DNA of 64,000 nt. It comes from Paenibacillus polygoni. Its GTDB lineage: Bacteria; Bacillota; Bacilli; Paenibacillales; Paenibacillaceae. Position numbers and translations under genes: made by a program. The stretch's first letter is position 1. Each line of letters begins with the position of its first letter. Location: NCBI RefSeq assembly GCF_030263935.1, contig NZ_CP127162.1:758001-822000 (forward strand), written 5' to 3'. The notes under the pieces were generated by a model, which worked only from the letters and a program-made list of their open reading frames with translations, searched no databases and was not told the origin of the DNA. This document shows, piece after piece, positions 53,894 to 62,982 of the stretch.

Positions 53894-54543
53894 ACGACTA
53901 TAACATCCCGCAAAATGCTTTGATTACGGTGGCGGGGACGGTAGGTGTAGGAAAATCTACCTTAACTGCTGCACTTGCGGATCGACTTCATTTCAAAACC
54001 TCTCTAGAGAAGGTGGATCATAACCCTTATTTGGAGAAGTTTTATCATGATTTTGAGAGATGGAGCTTCCATCTGCAAATTTATTTTTTGGCTGAACGTT
54101 TTAAAGAGCAAAAAAATATTTTTGAAGCAGGAGGAGGATATGTTCAAGATCGTTCGATCTATGAAGATACCGGTATTTTCGCTCAAATGCATGCAGATAA
54201 AGGCACGATGAGTGAAACGGATTTTGAGACTTACACAAGCTTATTTGAAGCAATGGTGATGACTCCTTATTTCCCTCATCCCGATGTACTTATCTATCTC
54301 GAAGGAAGCCTTCCATCGATCTTGAACCGGATCAAAGAACGCGGCCGCGAGATGGAAATTCAGACAGATCCGTCCTATTGGGAAGAGATGCATGGACGCT
54401 ACGCGAAATGGATTGGTGAATTCAGCGCTTGTCCTGTGCTCAAATTAAACATTGATGAGTATGATGTGCATGATCCTGCTTCCTTAGACAGCATACTCAC
54501 GGAAGTTGGTAAGACGATTACTAAGCATCGAAACAATAAGTAA
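53890..54543 (+). CDS. dck: Deoxyadenosine/deoxycytidine kinase
   Basis: 217 residues. P-loop ITVAGTVGVGKSTLTAAL, SLEKVDHNPYLEKFYHDFER, the QDRSIYEDTGIFAQMHADKG motif and RIKERGREMEIQ match Bacillus Dck. It phosphorylates deoxyadenosine and deoxycytidine and in related bacteria pairs with Dgk, whose gene overlaps it by four bases. The two are translated from one message. Confidence 0.95.
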   Translation: MNDYNIPQNALITVAGTVGVGKSTLTAALADRLHFKTSLEKVDHNPYLEKFYHDFERWSFHLQIYFLAERFKEQKNIFEAGGGYVQDRSIYEDTGIFAQMHADKGTMSETDFETYTSLFEAMVMTPYFPHPDVLIYLEGSLPSILNRIKERGREMEIQTDPSYWEEMHGRYAKWIGEFSACPVLKLNIDEYDVHDPASLDSILTEVGKTITKHRNNK

Positions 54544-54554
54544 ATCTAGGAATA

Positions 54555-54596
54555 GGCTCCTCTCGGCATACGGGGTATGAGAGGGGTCTTTTTTTG
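54555..54596 (+). terminator. Terminator of the dgk-dck unit
   Basis: GGCTCCTCTCGGCATAC, loop, GTATGAGAGGGGTC, T7, with one bulge. Confidence 0.78.
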
Positions 54597-54651
54597 TCCT
54601 AATGTAGTGATGTGCAGATAGGAGCAAGAAGTATGCAGTAAACAACTTATT

Positions 54652-54666
54652 TGATAACGCTTACAT
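54652..54666 (-). promoter_or_regulatory. cre site (CcpA) upstream of pectinesterase gene
   Basis: Minus-strand ATGTAAGCGTTATCA fits the consensus WTGNAARCGNWWWCA at every position. It lies about 170 bp before the start of the pectinesterase gene, in the leader/promoter region, which suggests carbon catabolite control. Nothing else was seen in 54597-54832 apart from AT-rich promoter-like sequence. Confidence 0.75.
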
Positions 54667-54832
54667 AAAAAACCGTATTCTAATTCGGGAGGTTGCTTTA
54701 GATATATAGCTTGTAAGTGTTGTCTGACGGATAATGAGGAGAATCTCTGAGACAACAATCATGGATAGTCAGATCAGGGAGGTAAGGAGGATGTAAAGCA
54801 AAGAAGCTATTCATTTGAGGAGGGATTGTTTA

Positions 54833-57800
54833 ATGAAGAAAAAATTCAGTGTGCTGCTTGTTCTATCGCTTATTGCATCAATGCAGCCAGCTGCTGCGAA
54901 AGCGTCTGATGTTTCGTCCGAAGCATCAGCTCTGCGGTCAGTGAACGCAAGCAGTGACAGCTTCCGTTCTTCGGAAAAAAGCGAGATACCGACTGACTCA
55001 GTCGGAACGATCTATGTGGTAGATGATAACTTTGAAGAGGTTGAACTCGGTGCTACCCCTGCAGATTACGTAGTTCTACCCGATCCACAGGATGCCGACC
55101 ATACCGTGACGGTGGTAGATACTCCAGCAAGTTCAACAGGGAATTCATCAGCAAAGAGTCTAAAAGTTTATGATAATGCGCCTGTAAATACAGAGTTCAC
55201 TCGGCAGTTTACAAAACAGACAGGTGCCTTTGTTGTAGAAGCTGACGTCATGTCCGAATCATGGCCGGGGACTTCCATTTTGCTTCAGCTACAGGATGAG
55301 ACAGGTACTAAGATTCCGCTCTCTATTGAAATTCGGAAACCAACGCAGCCAGCGGCAGAAGGGACGGATACTTTCGTATATAAACGCAGTGGAGCCGACT
55401 ATAAGCTTGCAGACCATCCGGAAAATAACCGCTGGTATAACATGAAGATCGCGGTGGATATCACGGCACAGACCGCCGATATCTATATTGATCATGTGCT
55501 TAGTGCAGACGATGTACCGCTTCAAGCGGATATGCGAGATAGTGGAATCAGCCGCATTATGGGGAAAATGCCGGGAAGCGGCAAGGGTACGATCTATTAT
55601 GACAACCTAAAAGTGTATAACGAACCTGTAGCATCTCCAAAGGGACTTAAAGCTTTGCCTGGCAATGGAAAGGTTCAACTCGATTGGCAGCCGGCTGCTG
55701 GAGCTGCTTCTTATACAGTGAAACGCAGTCAAAAAGATGGCGGTCCTTACGAGATCCTAGCAAAAGGACTGAACGAATTTAGCTATGTTGATGAAACCGT
55801 AAAGAACGAAGTCCATTATTATTACGTAGTGACTGCAACAGGACCCGCTGGAGAGAGCGGCTTATCTAATCAGGCCACAGCACTGCCGAGCGAGAGTGCA
55901 GTGAAACCGGATGTTCCAAGCGGACTTACCGCTGCTACCCGAAGTGGTCAGATCGATCTGAATTGGCAACCGCTAACACAACAGGCAGTGACCTATACGG
56001 TAAAACGCAGTCAGACCATGACCGGTCCTTTCGAGATCGTTGTCAGTAAAATTAGCGGTTCCTCTTATCGAGATTCCGGTCTAATAAATGGACAAGTATA
56101 TTACTATACGGTATCTGCATCAAGTGTTGCTGGTGAGGGACCAGGTAGTGAACCGATTCAAGTTACACCGGTGCAACAGCTGAGAACACCGGAGATAACA
56201 GGCGAAGGTATCTCTCAGGGTGCTCTTATTTCTTGGTCTGCTGTCGATGCAGCTGAGAGCTATTCCGTACAGCGAGCGGTATACGCGAATGGACCATTTG
56301 AGGAACTAGGAATTACCAAATCCACATCCTATACCGATACGAATGTCATTAGCGGCAAGCCCTATTATTATCAGGTAGTCGCCAGAAATCAGGATTCGCG
56401 CAGCTTAGGATCAGAAGTGGTTGTTGTGAAGCCTCAAGAACGCGACGGGTTGCCACTGGCAGGACCTCAGGAGGTTAGGATCATACCGAGCAATGAACAG
56501 CTGACCCTGAAATGGGAGCCTCTGGCGGGAGCTGATACGTATTCGGTAAAAAGAAGCTTGTCTGAAGACGGCTCTTATTTAACCATCGCGGATGGTTTGA
56601 CAGAGACTTCCTTTACTGACACAGGCCTTACGAACGGAGAGTCTTATTACTATATTGTATCTGCTGTCATCGGTGGAGCAGAAAGCGCAGCTTCCCTTCC
56701 CGTTCGTGACATTCCAGCTCGCCGTATTACCGTAGCACTAGACGGAAGCGGAGATTATCAGACCGTACAAGAGGCCATTAATGCAGTACCAGATCAGAAT
56801 ACATCCCAGGTAATTATTTATATTAAGAACGGCATATATCGCGAAAAATTGGTCCTTCCGGCTACAAAACCAAATATTCGGATGATCGGGGAGAGCAGGG
56901 AAGGTACCGTTCTTGTGTATGGCGACAGTGCGAGTACCCCGGGAGCAGACGGCTTGCCCATGGGAACTTCCAATAGTTCTGGATTCAAGGTACTGGCTAA
57001 CGACTATTCAGCAGAGCGATTAACGATTATGAATGATGCTGGAGATGATGCCGGTCAGGCGGTTGCCTTGTATACCAAAGGAGATCGTATGACATTCAGG
57101 GAAGTCAATCTAAAGGGTTATCAAGATACCTTTTATGCCAATGATGGTCGTCAGTATTTTGTAGACAGTTATATTGAAGGAGATGTTGATTTTATCTTTG
57201 GCGGAGCCACTGTTGTTTTTGAGAACAGTATTATTCACAGTCTGAATGATGGTTACGTCACAGCGGCATCCACCCCGGAAGACAAACTAGGTTATGTATT
57301 TTTGAATAGCCGATTCACTGCAGAACCAGGACTTACAGGTACAGTTCCTTTGGGACGTCCGTGGAGACCTTATTCTAATGTATATGTCATTAACAGTGAA
57401 CTCGGTGATCACATTGAATCAACGGGATGGGATAACTGGAGAAATCCTGCGAATGAACTCACCGCCCGCTATGGAGAATTTGCAAGTTATGGACCTGGGG
57501 CAAATCCAGCGGCAAGATACGCTTGGTCAACACAGCTAACATATGAGGAAGCATCTTTGCTCACTCCCGAACATATTCTGTCTGGGAATGATGGATGGAA
57601 CCCAGCCTCTATGATTGCCGTTCCAGACGGTGATGCAGCCTTATCCTCGATCATCATTGGCGGCCAGCCGCTGCCAGAATTTGATGCAAACCGGTTATCT
57701 TATGAAGTTACAGTGGGAGCTGGTGAGGATGTACCTCTACTAGAAGCCGAGGTTCGTTCTGCATATGCCAAAGTGGACATCATACAGGCGGGTGGGGATT

Positions 57801-58240
57801 CAAAGCAGGCTTTTATTACGGTTACTGCACAAGATGGAAGTGAACGTGAATATAAAGTTCAGTTTACTACACAGGAACAAATTGATCAGACCCCGCCGCT
57901 GCTCAATCTTTCCGTTGATAAGCCGGTATTGTACCCAAGGGGCAACAAGCTGGAGGAGATTAAAGTAACGGCTTTTGCGGAAGATGACCTTTCTGGAGTA
58001 GCGAAGATCAATCTAGTATCGATTACAAGCAGTGATGAAGATCAACATGAAGGACACCAAAGAGCTGATATTCAAGAAGCAGAGTTTGGTACTCCTGATT
58101 TTGAATTTATGCTCCGTGCTGAGGTAAAAGGCGGGTTGAAAGAACGCATATATACGATTGTATATGAAGCAATTGATCATGCGGGTAACCGGACACTTGC
58201 TGAAACAACAGTAACAGTAAAAAAAGAAAAAGAAAATTAA
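54833..58240 (+). CDS. Secreted multi-domain pectinesterase with Fn3 repeats
   Basis: About 1135 residues from ATG 54833 (GAGGAGGGATTGTTTA upstream). Signal peptide (KKKFSVLLVLSLIASMQPAAAKA). Residues about 55-265 are a LamG-like beta domain (FVVEADVMSESWPGTSILLQ). Four Fn3 repeats follow, about 266-630 (each with a VKRS/VQRA...YYYxV pattern). The pectin-esterase domain (about 629-925) has GYQDTFYAN, VDFIFGGATVVFEN and LGRPWRPYSN, the catalytic Asp-Asp-Arg set. A cadherin-like beta domain and an Ig-like end domain (QTPPLLNLSVDKPVLYPRGN) finish it. It removes methyl groups from pectin outside the cell. No S-layer anchor was seen. Confidence 0.93.
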   Translation: MKKKFSVLLVLSLIASMQPAAAKASDVSSEASALRSVNASSDSFRSSEKSEIPTDSVGTIYVVDDNFEEVELGATPADYVVLPDPQDADHTVTVVDTPASSTGNSSAKSLKVYDNAPVNTEFTRQFTKQTGAFVVEADVMSESWPGTSILLQLQDETGTKIPLSIEIRKPTQPAAEGTDTFVYKRSGADYKLADHPENNRWYNMKIAVDITAQTADIYIDHVLSADDVPLQADMRDSGISRIMGKMPGSGKGTIYYDNLKVYNEPVASPKGLKALPGNGKVQLDWQPAAGAASYTVKRSQKDGGPYEILAKGLNEFSYVDETVKNEVHYYYVVTATGPAGESGLSNQATALPSESAVKPDVPSGLTAATRSGQIDLNWQPLTQQAVTYTVKRSQTMTGPFEIVVSKISGSSYRDSGLINGQVYYYTVSASSVAGEGPGSEPIQVTPVQQLRTPEITGEGISQGALISWSAVDAAESYSVQRAVYANGPFEELGITKSTSYTDTNVISGKPYYYQVVARNQDSRSLGSEVVVVKPQERDGLPLAGPQEVRIIPSNEQLTLKWEPLAGADTYSVKRSLSEDGSYLTIADGLTETSFTDTGLTNGESYYYIVSAVIGGAESAASLPVRDIPARRITVALDGSGDYQTVQEAINAVPDQNTSQVIIYIKNGIYREKLVLPATKPNIRMIGESREGTVLVYGDSASTPGADGLPMGTSNSSGFKVLANDYSAERLTIMNDAGDDAGQAVALYTKGDRMTFREVNLKGYQDTFYANDGRQYFVDSYIEGDVDFIFGGATVVFENSIIHSLNDGYVTAASTPEDKLGYVFLNSRFTAEPGLTGTVPLGRPWRPYSNVYVINSELGDHIESTGWDNWRNPANELTARYGEFASYGPGANPAARYAWSTQLTYEEASLLTPEHILSGNDGWNPASMIAVPDGDAALSSIIIGGQPLPEFDANRLSYEVTVGAGEDVPLLEAEVRSAYAKVDIIQAGGDSKQAFITVTAQDGSEREYKVQFTTQEQIDQTPPLLNLSVDKPVLYPRGNKLEEIKVTAFAEDDLSGVAKINLVSITSSDEDQHEGHQRADIQEAEFGTPDFEFMLRAEVKGGLKERIYTIVYEAIDHAGNRTLAETTVTVKKEKEN

Positions 58241-58270
58241 ATTCATTTAAATGATGAGGGTTGATGAAGG

Positions 58271-58317
58271 TAGAGGTATCCCGTTTGCTTACATGCAGAC
58301 AGGGTGCCTCTATTTTT
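58271..58317 (+). terminator. Pectinesterase gene terminator
   Basis: TAGAGGTATCCCGTTTGC, loop, GCAGACAGGGTGCCTCTA, T5. Confidence 0.83.
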
Positions 58318-58388
58318 GTATACAACGATTTGATGCAAGTAAAAAGGAGTCATTTAAGACATGTCGAATGAAATATACATAGTAGAAT

Positions 58389-58435
58389 TTGACATTAATT
58401 AGTAATTATTTTGAATAGATTTGTAAACGCTGCCA
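58389..58435 (+). promoter_or_regulatory. Promoter-like element and cre-like site of the AraC regulator gene
   Basis: TTGACA at 58389-58394 can be a -35; the -10 is weak. TGTAAACGCTGCCA at 58422-58435 fits the relaxed cre consensus TGNAANCGNWNNCA. The site lies 37 bp before the start codon, consistent with CcpA repression. Confidence 0.5.
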
Positions 58436-58472
58436 TATTAATTAAGCTTGAGTTAGAGGTGGAGGGTGAGTT

Positions 58473-60830
58473 ATGCGCAACTATTGGATCAAGCTTTTGG
58501 TGTTCTGTCTTTTACTCGGTGCGGTACCTACCCTATTTATCGGCCTGTTTTCTTACATCACAGCTTCTCAAGATGTTAAGGATAAAGTACAGGCAGCCAA
58601 TATGCTTATGTTACAACAGACTGAAATGCAAGTAGAGCAAATGCTGCATACGTTAGAAGATTCCGTCACCCAGTTTGCAAACACAGCTTTGGTTCAGGAA
58701 GCCTTTCATCAATCCCTTACCAACGAAGACTTTGTTACCGTTCGAAAGCTTACGAATGAGATGGCGAATCTGCGGTCTTCAGCTGATATTAAAGATGCGT
58801 ATATTATTCAATTTGAAAAAGAATGGGCACTTCATTTTGCTGCACTCCGAAAGCTTCAGGACTTACCGAATCTAGATGAATTTGAAGCCTATGCAAGTGA
58901 ATCTAAGGGGCTGATGTGGAATACAAGAGCAAAAACTCAACCTGCAGCTCAAACGGAGCTGGGCAGTGATGACTCAATGGATGCGCTGGAGGTTCCCGAA
59001 GAAACGATCAGTTTGATCTATAAGCTGCCTTTACTCGCGGGTACGGATAAACCGGAAGGCATGATTGTTGTTCGGGTGATGTCAGATGAGATCAGAAGCG
59101 TGCTGACGAAGAGTAGGGAACTCGGAAACAGCTATATCCTTGATGCTTCAGGCCAAATGTTTCTCTCTTCCGCTTCGGAGAAAAGAGAGTATGCAGAGAT
59201 TAGCCATGCCATTAGGGAACAAATAAGGATTACATCTTCTTCCAGTGGTTTTTTTAACACAAAGTCAGGCGGCCAGAAGCTTGGAGTGAGTTACCGTGTT
59301 TCTAGTTACAATGACTGGGTGTACGTATCTGTTACCTCAATCGCTGCTGTAACCAAGGAATCCCAGTCCATCGGTCTCATGACGATCGCTGTTTGTGTTT
59401 CTATCCTGCTTCTAGTAGCGGCAATTTCATACTTTGGCAGCCAGCGTATGTATAAGCCAATTCGTTATCTAACGCAGCTCACTAGAGAAGCCAACGAAGA
59501 AGCAGGCATGATAGAGCAGAAGGATGATTTAGTGCTGATTCAGGAAGGTATTAAGGCACTGGCTTCTACCAAAAGTAAACTGAAACACGTAATGCAAGGA
59601 CAAATTCGGCATTTACGCGAATTTTTTGTGATCAAACTTTTCACAGGGCAAATGTCGGAGGAAGAGTTGTTACAGCGCTCTGATATGTACGGGTTTCCAA
59701 GAGAATGGAAGCATCTGCTCGTCTTTGCCATTCAGATTGATGATCTTTCCTACACGAGGTACGCAGATGAGGATCGTGAACTTTTATTATTCGCGCTAAA
59801 TAATATCGTAGAGGAATTGCTGCCCCCTGATCGCAGATTTAGTCCCGTTTTGCTTGGTGAAACTCAGATCACATTGATTGCGAATCAGGACGGAAGCAGA
59901 GAAGAAATTTTAGAATATGCAGTCGAGCAAGCTGAAATGATACAAGCTAAAGCAAAGGAATATTTACAGCTTCAGATCAGTATCGGGGTGAGCAGACCTT
60001 TTCAAAATATCGCAGATGCGGTCATTGCATATGGGGAAAGTCTGGAAGCGCTGCGCTGCAGAAACAGCCTTGGTTCCGGCATGATTGTCTGTGTTGAAGA
60101 AATCGACAAACGTGCGTCAGGCGAAACAGCAGTATATGGACATCTCAAACCGCTTGAAGAGCAGATGGTACACTCCTTACGGGAAGCAGATCTTGAGAAA
60201 ACCATGGGGATGCTGGACCAGTATTTGTCTGCTGTATTGCACAAGAACAGCTACGTCAAAGAAAGACGAATTCTACTTTTGCAGCTGATAATGCGAATTC
60301 TGCAAATTGTTCAAGAACAAGGAATCCCGGTCCATAAGATCATTGAAGGAGAAAAAACGATTGAGCGATTCCTAAAACTACAGACTCACGAGGAGATTAG
60401 GTCATGGTTTGAGCATCGGCTGCTTACACCGATTGTAGATATCCTGCAAGAACGGCAGGAGAGTCAGTTTGTCAGCGCAGCTGAAAAAATGGTGTCCATT
60501 ATCCATGAACGTTATGATCAGGAACTCACACTCGAAGCGATTGCAGCAGAGCTTCATTTTCATCCGGTGTATTTAGGGCGTGTATTTAAGAAAGAGGTAG
60601 GGCGTACCTTTAGTGATTACGTAAGTGAGTTCCGAATGAAGATGGCTAAACACATGCTGGAGACGACAAACATGAAAATTTCGGAGATTGGTGAGAAATT
60701 AAGATATAAAAACATCAGTGCCTTTATTCGGGCATTTCGTAAAATGTACGGATCAACGCCAGGCCAATATAGAGAAGAGCGAAGCAGTTCACAAATGGCT
60801 GCAGAAGGGAAGTCTGTAGATCATGCCTGA
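58473..60830 (+). CDS. Membrane-bound AraC-family regulator (transmembrane sensor)
   Basis: 785 residues. Two membrane helices (about 6-28 and 300-321) enclose a 270-residue outside sensor region of the Cache kind (MLQQTEMQVEQMLHTLEDSV). A cytoplasmic linker with a GGDEF-remnant-like stretch (IQIDDLSYTRYADEDRELLL; LQISIGVSRPFQNIADA) leads to the C-terminal AraC double helix-turn-helix (YDQELTLEAIAAELHFHPVY; KISEIGEKLRYKNISAFIRA). Paenibacillus uses such proteins to sense polysaccharide breakdown products and switch on neighbouring transporters, here the LplB/YtcP-type genes. ATG follows GTGGAGGGTGAGTT. Confidence 0.9.
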   Translation: MRNYWIKLLVFCLLLGAVPTLFIGLFSYITASQDVKDKVQAANMLMLQQTEMQVEQMLHTLEDSVTQFANTALVQEAFHQSLTNEDFVTVRKLTNEMANLRSSADIKDAYIIQFEKEWALHFAALRKLQDLPNLDEFEAYASESKGLMWNTRAKTQPAAQTELGSDDSMDALEVPEETISLIYKLPLLAGTDKPEGMIVVRVMSDEIRSVLTKSRELGNSYILDASGQMFLSSASEKREYAEISHAIREQIRITSSSSGFFNTKSGGQKLGVSYRVSSYNDWVYVSVTSIAAVTKESQSIGLMTIAVCVSILLLVAAISYFGSQRMYKPIRYLTQLTREANEEAGMIEQKDDLVLIQEGIKALASTKSKLKHVMQGQIRHLREFFVIKLFTGQMSEEELLQRSDMYGFPREWKHLLVFAIQIDDLSYTRYADEDRELLLFALNNIVEELLPPDRRFSPVLLGETQITLIANQDGSREEILEYAVEQAEMIQAKAKEYLQLQISIGVSRPFQNIADAVIAYGESLEALRCRNSLGSGMIVCVEEIDKRASGETAVYGHLKPLEEQMVHSLREADLEKTMGMLDQYLSAVLHKNSYVKERRILLLQLIMRILQIVQEQGIPVHKIIEGEKTIERFLKLQTHEEIRSWFEHRLLTPIVDILQERQESQFVSAAEKMVSIIHERYDQELTLEAIAAELHFHPVYLGRVFKKEVGRTFSDYVSEFRMKMAKHMLETTNMKISEIGEKLRYKNISAFIRAFRKMYGSTPGQYREERSSSQMAAEGKSVDHA

Positions 60831-60861
60831 AAAGAGGGAGGATTCACCTTCTTTTCTTAGA

Positions 60862-60898
60862 AGCAGCATACCGAAATTTTCGGGGTGCTGCTTTTTTA
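60862..60898 (+). terminator. Terminator after AraC regulator
   Basis: AGCAGCATACCGAAA, short loop, TTCGGGGTGCTGCT, T6. Confidence 0.87.
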
Positions 60899-61091
60899 TA
60901 TAAGCAGTAAAAACGATAAAGTTGTACCCTGCACATCACTGGTTGCCTGCTGCGCATAAGTACGGTAATGACAGGTATTATCAGCGGTATTTGATTAACC
61001 TGCTGTGGAGGTTGCCCCGTAGGTATAGCTTGCACTGATTCCTGAATGTCATAATCAGGTCACCAAGCGACAAAGGAGGTAAATACCGCAG

Positions 61092-62063
61092 ATGAAGAGC
61101 GAATCGACGTTACATAATCCGGATCAGGTAGATGTATTCGTACCTAAATCTAAGATGAAGGGTGCGGTCATGCGTGATCTAATCCGGGATCGATGGTTGT
61201 ATTTCATGTTAGCGCCGGGTATAGCTTACTTTATTATTTTCAAGTATGTTCCCATGTACGGCATTACGATGGCTTTTCAGGACTATCAACCTTACCTCGG
61301 TTTTTTTGACAGCCCATGGGTAGGTTTCAAGCATTTCGAAAGATTTTTTGGTGAACCGCAGTTTTGGATGTTATTCCGTAATACAGCAATCCTTGCGCTA
61401 TATAACTTAATTTTTTTCTTTCCGCTCCCTATTGTGCTTGCATTGATGCTGAATGAGGTCAGGTCTTCTTTTTATAAAAGATTTGTCCAAACCTTAGTAT
61501 ATATTCCGCATTTTGTATCATGGGTTGTAGTAGTAGGTATATTCTACATGCTCTTTACGACGGAGAATGGACTGATTAATGAATTTTTATTCCAATTAAC
61601 AGGTAAGAAAATCGCTTTTCTGCAAGATCCAGAATGGTTCCGCTCAATGATCGTAACGCAGTCTATATGGAAAGAAGTCGGCTGGGGGACCATTATCTTT
61701 CTTGCTGCACTGGCTGGCGTAGATCTTCAGCTGTATGAAGCAGCGAGAATGGATGGAGCAGGGAGATGGCGTCAGTTGTGGCATATCACTCTGCCTGCGA
61801 TTAAAAGTACCATTGTTATTTTGCTCATTCTTCGGCTTGGTAATTTCCTCGATTCCGGTTTCGAGCAAATCTTCCTGATGCTGAACCCAACCACTCGGGA
61901 TGTAGGTGAAGTGTTTGATACGTACGTCTATGTGAAAGGGTTGACCCAGGCGCAGTATAGCTACTCTGCAGCTGTTGGATTATTCAAATCAGTTGTGGGA
62001 CTGGTCCTTGTCGTCTCGGCAAACTGGCTGGCTAAACGGTTTGGTGAAGAAGGCGTTTATTAA
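61092..62063 (+). CDS. LplB-type sugar ABC transporter permease
   Basis: 323 residues, six helices. DRWLYFMLAPGIAYFIIFKY, VPMYGITMAFQDYQPYLGFF and the EAA loop EAARMDGAGRWRQLWHITLP follow the LplB/YteP family of polysaccharide and oligogalacturonide importers. AAAGGAGG lies 12 bases before the ATG. The paired permease gene is 18 bases downstream. It probably imports pectin-derived oligosaccharides, from its position beside the pectinesterase and its regulator. Confidence 0.93.
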   Translation: MKSESTLHNPDQVDVFVPKSKMKGAVMRDLIRDRWLYFMLAPGIAYFIIFKYVPMYGITMAFQDYQPYLGFFDSPWVGFKHFERFFGEPQFWMLFRNTAILALYNLIFFFPLPIVLALMLNEVRSSFYKRFVQTLVYIPHFVSWVVVVGIFYMLFTTENGLINEFLFQLTGKKIAFLQDPEWFRSMIVTQSIWKEVGWGTIIFLAALAGVDLQLYEAARMDGAGRWRQLWHITLPAIKSTIVILLILRLGNFLDSGFEQIFLMLNPTTRDVGEVFDTYVYVKGLTQAQYSYSAAVGLFKSVVGLVLVVSANWLAKRFGEEGVY

Positions 62064-62081
62064 AGGAAGGGGTCAAATGCA

Positions 62082-62954
62082 ATGAAACAAGATAAAACCA
62101 TCGGAAACCGGCTGTTTGATATCATCAACAACTCACTGCTGCTGTTTGTGGCTTTAGCATGCTCACTGCCTTTTATATATGTAGTCGCTGTCTCTTTCAC
62201 GAGCCCAGCTCAAGTGGCTCAAGGCGGAATCATTCTATTTCCGAAGGAATGGTCACTCTCGGCGTATCGTTACATTTTTTCTACCGATACATTGATGCGA
62301 AGTATGATGGTTTCAATCTACATTACAGTAGTCGGTACGTTCATTAACCTGGTATTCACTTCACTCATGGCTTATCCATTGGCGAAAAGACATCTTCGCG
62401 GACGCAGGACAATTATGATGGGAGTACTGTTCACGATGCTGTTCGGCGGCGGACTCATCCCCACTTACTTTGTCGTAAAAGCGCTCCATTTAACGGATAC
62501 CTTATGGTCCTTAATGATTCCTACGGCAATCAGTGCTTTTAACCTCATCGTGCTAAAAAATTTCTTTCAACAAATTCCTGATGGACTGGAAGATTCCGCA
62601 AAGATCGATGGATGTAATGATCTGGGCGTTCTTATTCGGATTGTCCTGCCTTTATCTTTACCGGCGATGGCGACTTTTGGTCTGTTCTACGCCGTTGGAC
62701 ATTGGAACCAGTTCTTTAACGCAATTCTTTATATCAATGACAATACAAAATGGCCTATTCAAGTCTTACTTCGTGAGATCGTGATTCTCGCATCCGGCCG
62801 CATAGGAGACACCAATATTGATGACGCGGAGATCCAGCCGCTGACGATTCGAATGGCGGTCATCGTGTTTGCTACACTTCCTATCTTGGTCGTATATCCG
62901 TTCCTGCAAAAACACTTTGCTAAAGGAGCAATGCTGGGCTCAGTTAAGGGTTAA
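62082..62954 (+). CDS. YtcP-type sugar ABC transporter permease
   Basis: 290 residues, six helices. FDIINNSLLLFVALACSLPF, PAQVAQGGIILFPKEWSLSA, the EAA loop with EDSAKIDGCNDLGVLIRIVL and the family ending LVVYPFLQKHFAKGAMLGSV with VKG identify the second permease of the LplC/YtcP group. AAGGAAGGGG precedes the ATG. It pairs with the LplB-type permease. No ATPase is encoded here; a shared MsmX-type ATPase is usual. Confidence 0.94.
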   Translation: MKQDKTIGNRLFDIINNSLLLFVALACSLPFIYVVAVSFTSPAQVAQGGIILFPKEWSLSAYRYIFSTDTLMRSMMVSIYITVVGTFINLVFTSLMAYPLAKRHLRGRRTIMMGVLFTMLFGGGLIPTYFVVKALHLTDTLWSLMIPTAISAFNLIVLKNFFQQIPDGLEDSAKIDGCNDLGVLIRIVLPLSLPAMATFGLFYAVGHWNQFFNAILYINDNTKWPIQVLLREIVILASGRIGDTNIDDAEIQPLTIRMAVIVFATLPILVVYPFLQKHFAKGAMLGSVKG

Positions 62955-62982
62955 ATTATCATTTGATATAGGGGGAAAAAAG

